DNA of 64,000 bases from Lacipirellula limnantheis (GTDB lineage: Bacteria > Planctomycetota > Planctomycetia > Pirellulales > Lacipirellulaceae): assembly GCF_007746075.1 (NCBI RefSeq), contig NZ_CP036339.1, forward strand, positions 310,001-374,000, given 5' to 3'. The position numbers and the translations under genes were made by a program. Shown here in pieces: positions 62,716 to 64,000 of the stretch; positions within the stretch are counted from its first letter, which is position 1, and the number at the start of each line of letters is the position of its first letter. Under the pieces are notes generated by a model that saw only the letters and a program-made list of their open reading frames with translations, did no database searches and was not told the DNA's origin.

Positions 62716-64000
62716 ATGGCGCCGCTGCGTTTTAATCCGCAATCGCTCTTCCGCATGTTCCAGCCGGCCCGCGCGAGTCAACTGACGCTTGCCAAGGGAA
62801 CCCGCCGGCGGAAAGGGCTCGGCTTCGAGTCGCTTGAATCGCGGCAGATGATGGCCGCCGACATGGCCGAGATCGTCGGCACAGTGCGACTGGACGTGCA
62901 GAATGACGACAATGCGGCTAATGATACGCTGATCGCCGGCGCCACGGTGCAACTTTACCGCGACAACGGCAACGGCACATTCGACGTGGGCGACGCCGTC
63001 GTCGGCGGCATCGCCACGACGGACGCGCTGGGGCAGTACCGCTTCACCGGGCTTGGCGCCGGCAAGTACTTCGCCAAGCTCACGCTGCCGTCGGCCTTCC
63101 AAACCAAGGCGGGCGGCGGTCTGCAGGAAATCAACATCAGCGCGGCCGAGTCCGACGGAACGATCGGGCAGACGATTGACGACTTCGAGTCGAACCAAAT
63201 CGCCGGCGCGGCGCCTCCGCTCCCTTCGAGCGACAATTCCACCAAGGCCGACACGGGCGTCTTGGGCGGCGAGCGCGACCTGCATGTTGTGCTTACCGAA
63301 GGGAGCGACATTTATTCGTCGGTTTCGCTGATCAGCGGCGGCGGCTTCCTCCGGCTCGCCAGCGGCAGCATGGTGAAAGGGAACGCCAAAGTCGTTTGGG
63401 ACGGCCAAGACGGCAGCGCCACGTCGCTAAACCCGACCGGCCTGGGCGGGCTCGATTTTACCTCGTTCAACGGCAACACGATGACTGGCGTCGTGCTCAA
63501 GGTCGGCGCCGATCATCCCAACAGCGTCGTCAAGCTGAAGGTCTACACGAACGCCGGCAAGTGGACGGAATTCACGGCGACGGTCCCGGAAACGAACGGC
63601 GGCGCGGCGACGGCCCAGCTGACCTTCAACTTCACCGGTCCGGCTAGCAACAGCGCTGGCGGCGGCGTCGACTTCAGCAGCGTCGGTGCGATTGAGCTGA
63701 CTTTCGAAGGGGTCACGGCCGTCGACGGCATGGTATCGCTGGTGGGCGTCATCGGACTGACGACGAAAACTGCCGACTTCACCGCGTACGAAAAGATCAA
63801 CCTCGGCGACCGCGTCTGGAATGACGCGAACAACAACAGCCAACTCGACAACGGTGAGCAAGGAATCAGCGGCGTCAAGCTGAATCTCTACAGCGACGTC
63901 GACGCCAACAATCAATTCACCCCGGGCGTCGATACCTTCGTCGCCACGACCAACACCAACGGCACGGGTTTCTACCAATTCACCGATTTGCTGCCTGGTC
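62716..64000 (+). CDS. SdrD_B-type surface protein with LExR-like N-terminal motif (partial)
   Basis: The frame from ATG 62716 stays open to the window end (428 codons). The N-terminal region RRRKGLGFESLESRQMMAAD contains the planctomycete LExR-type motif that precedes large exported surface proteins. It is followed by SdrD_B-like domains: RLDVQNDDNAANDTLIAGAT, VQLYRDNGNGTFDVGD and a second start at INLGDRVWNDANNNSQLDNG, with repeated calcium-binding DxNxN loops. Between them lies a beta-sandwich region. The protein is likely very long, surface-located and calcium-stabilised. The C-terminal part is outside the window. Confidence 0.9.
   Translation, partial: MAPLRFNPQSLFRMFQPARASQLTLAKGTRRRKGLGFESLESRQMMAADMAEIVGTVRLDVQNDDNAANDTLIAGATVQLYRDNGNGTFDVGDAVVGGIATTDALGQYRFTGLGAGKYFAKLTLPSAFQTKAGGGLQEINISAAESDGTIGQTIDDFESNQIAGAAPPLPSSDNSTKADTGVLGGERDLHVVLTEGSDIYSSVSLISGGGFLRLASGSMVKGNAKVVWDGQDGSATSLNPTGLGGLDFTSFNGNTMTGVVLKVGADHPNSVVKLKVYTNAGKWTEFTATVPETNGGAATAQLTFNFTGPASNSAGGGVDFSSVGAIELTFEGVTAVDGMVSLVGVIGLTTKTADFTAYEKINLGDRVWNDANNNSQLDNGEQGISGVKLNLYSDVDANNQFTPGVDTFVATTNTNGTGFYQFTDLLPG

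Overview
The window comes from a GC-rich bacterial chromosome, almost certainly a member of the Planctomycetota (order Pirellulales, possibly Lacipirellulaceae). The evidence is gene content: a cysteine-rich YTV-type wall protein, a BBP7-type outer-membrane barrel protein, a DUF1559 pseudopilin, PEP-CTERM and dockerin-bearing exported proteins, an SdrD_B protein with an N-terminal LExR-type motif, a sulfatase and paired DUF4139 proteins. No rRNA, tRNA, prophage, transposase gene or CRISPR array was found.

Layout. 1-9980: a partial membrane acyltransferase, an APC permease, a Tat-exported intradiol dioxygenase, a HAD phosphatase, a sulfatase operon, and a PEP-hydrolase-like/UPF0261 pair that matches the two halves of plant Tm-1. 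9981-11094 has no gene and is packed with palindromic repeats. 11095-20144: a small exported protein, rhamnulokinase, and a sulfate-assimilation locus (cysH, an Rrf2 regulator, cysNC, cysD) with a VapBC-like toxin-antitoxin module inside it. 20145-31767: exported and envelope proteins (subtilase-like PEP-CTERM protein, pseudopilin, FKBP, two DUF4139 proteins, YTV protein, DUF481 protein) and a thioesterase. 31965-40246: housekeeping genes moeA, trpG/pabA, rseP, dxr and ftsH. 40374-44019: five tandem paralogous membrane proteins of unknown function. 45100-53059: a BFD-like ferredoxin, a 919-residue unknown protein, a small-protein/HNH pair, an hsp20 gene behind a near-consensus sigma-54 promoter, an FHA protein and a vanadium-haloperoxidase-like protein. 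53115-64000: dnaE, a thioredoxin, UDP-glucuronate decarboxylase, a VanZ-like protein, tadA, and three exported or envelope proteins, the last cut by the window end.

How the genes work together. cysH, cysD and cysNC form an assimilatory sulfate pathway (sulfate to APS to sulfite), with a candidate Rrf2 regulator directly downstream of cysH. dxr and rseP overlap by one base (stop/start) and are probably translationally coupled. Many of the remaining genes encode the exported and envelope proteins typical of planctomycetes.

The least explained feature is the intergenic DNA. At least ten spacers carry hairpins whose arms are degenerate tandem repeats of short words (period 7, or 8-10 bases), some nested inside a second palindrome. 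In three genes the stop codon is the terminal TAG of that outer palindrome. Two other spacers carry the same 23-24 bp perfect inverted repeat, each around a different loop of exactly 29 bases. A roughly 400 bp block at 44561-44960 has 24-bp inverted ends and a core sequence that recurs at 10785-11034. These are the strongest candidates for something not well described.
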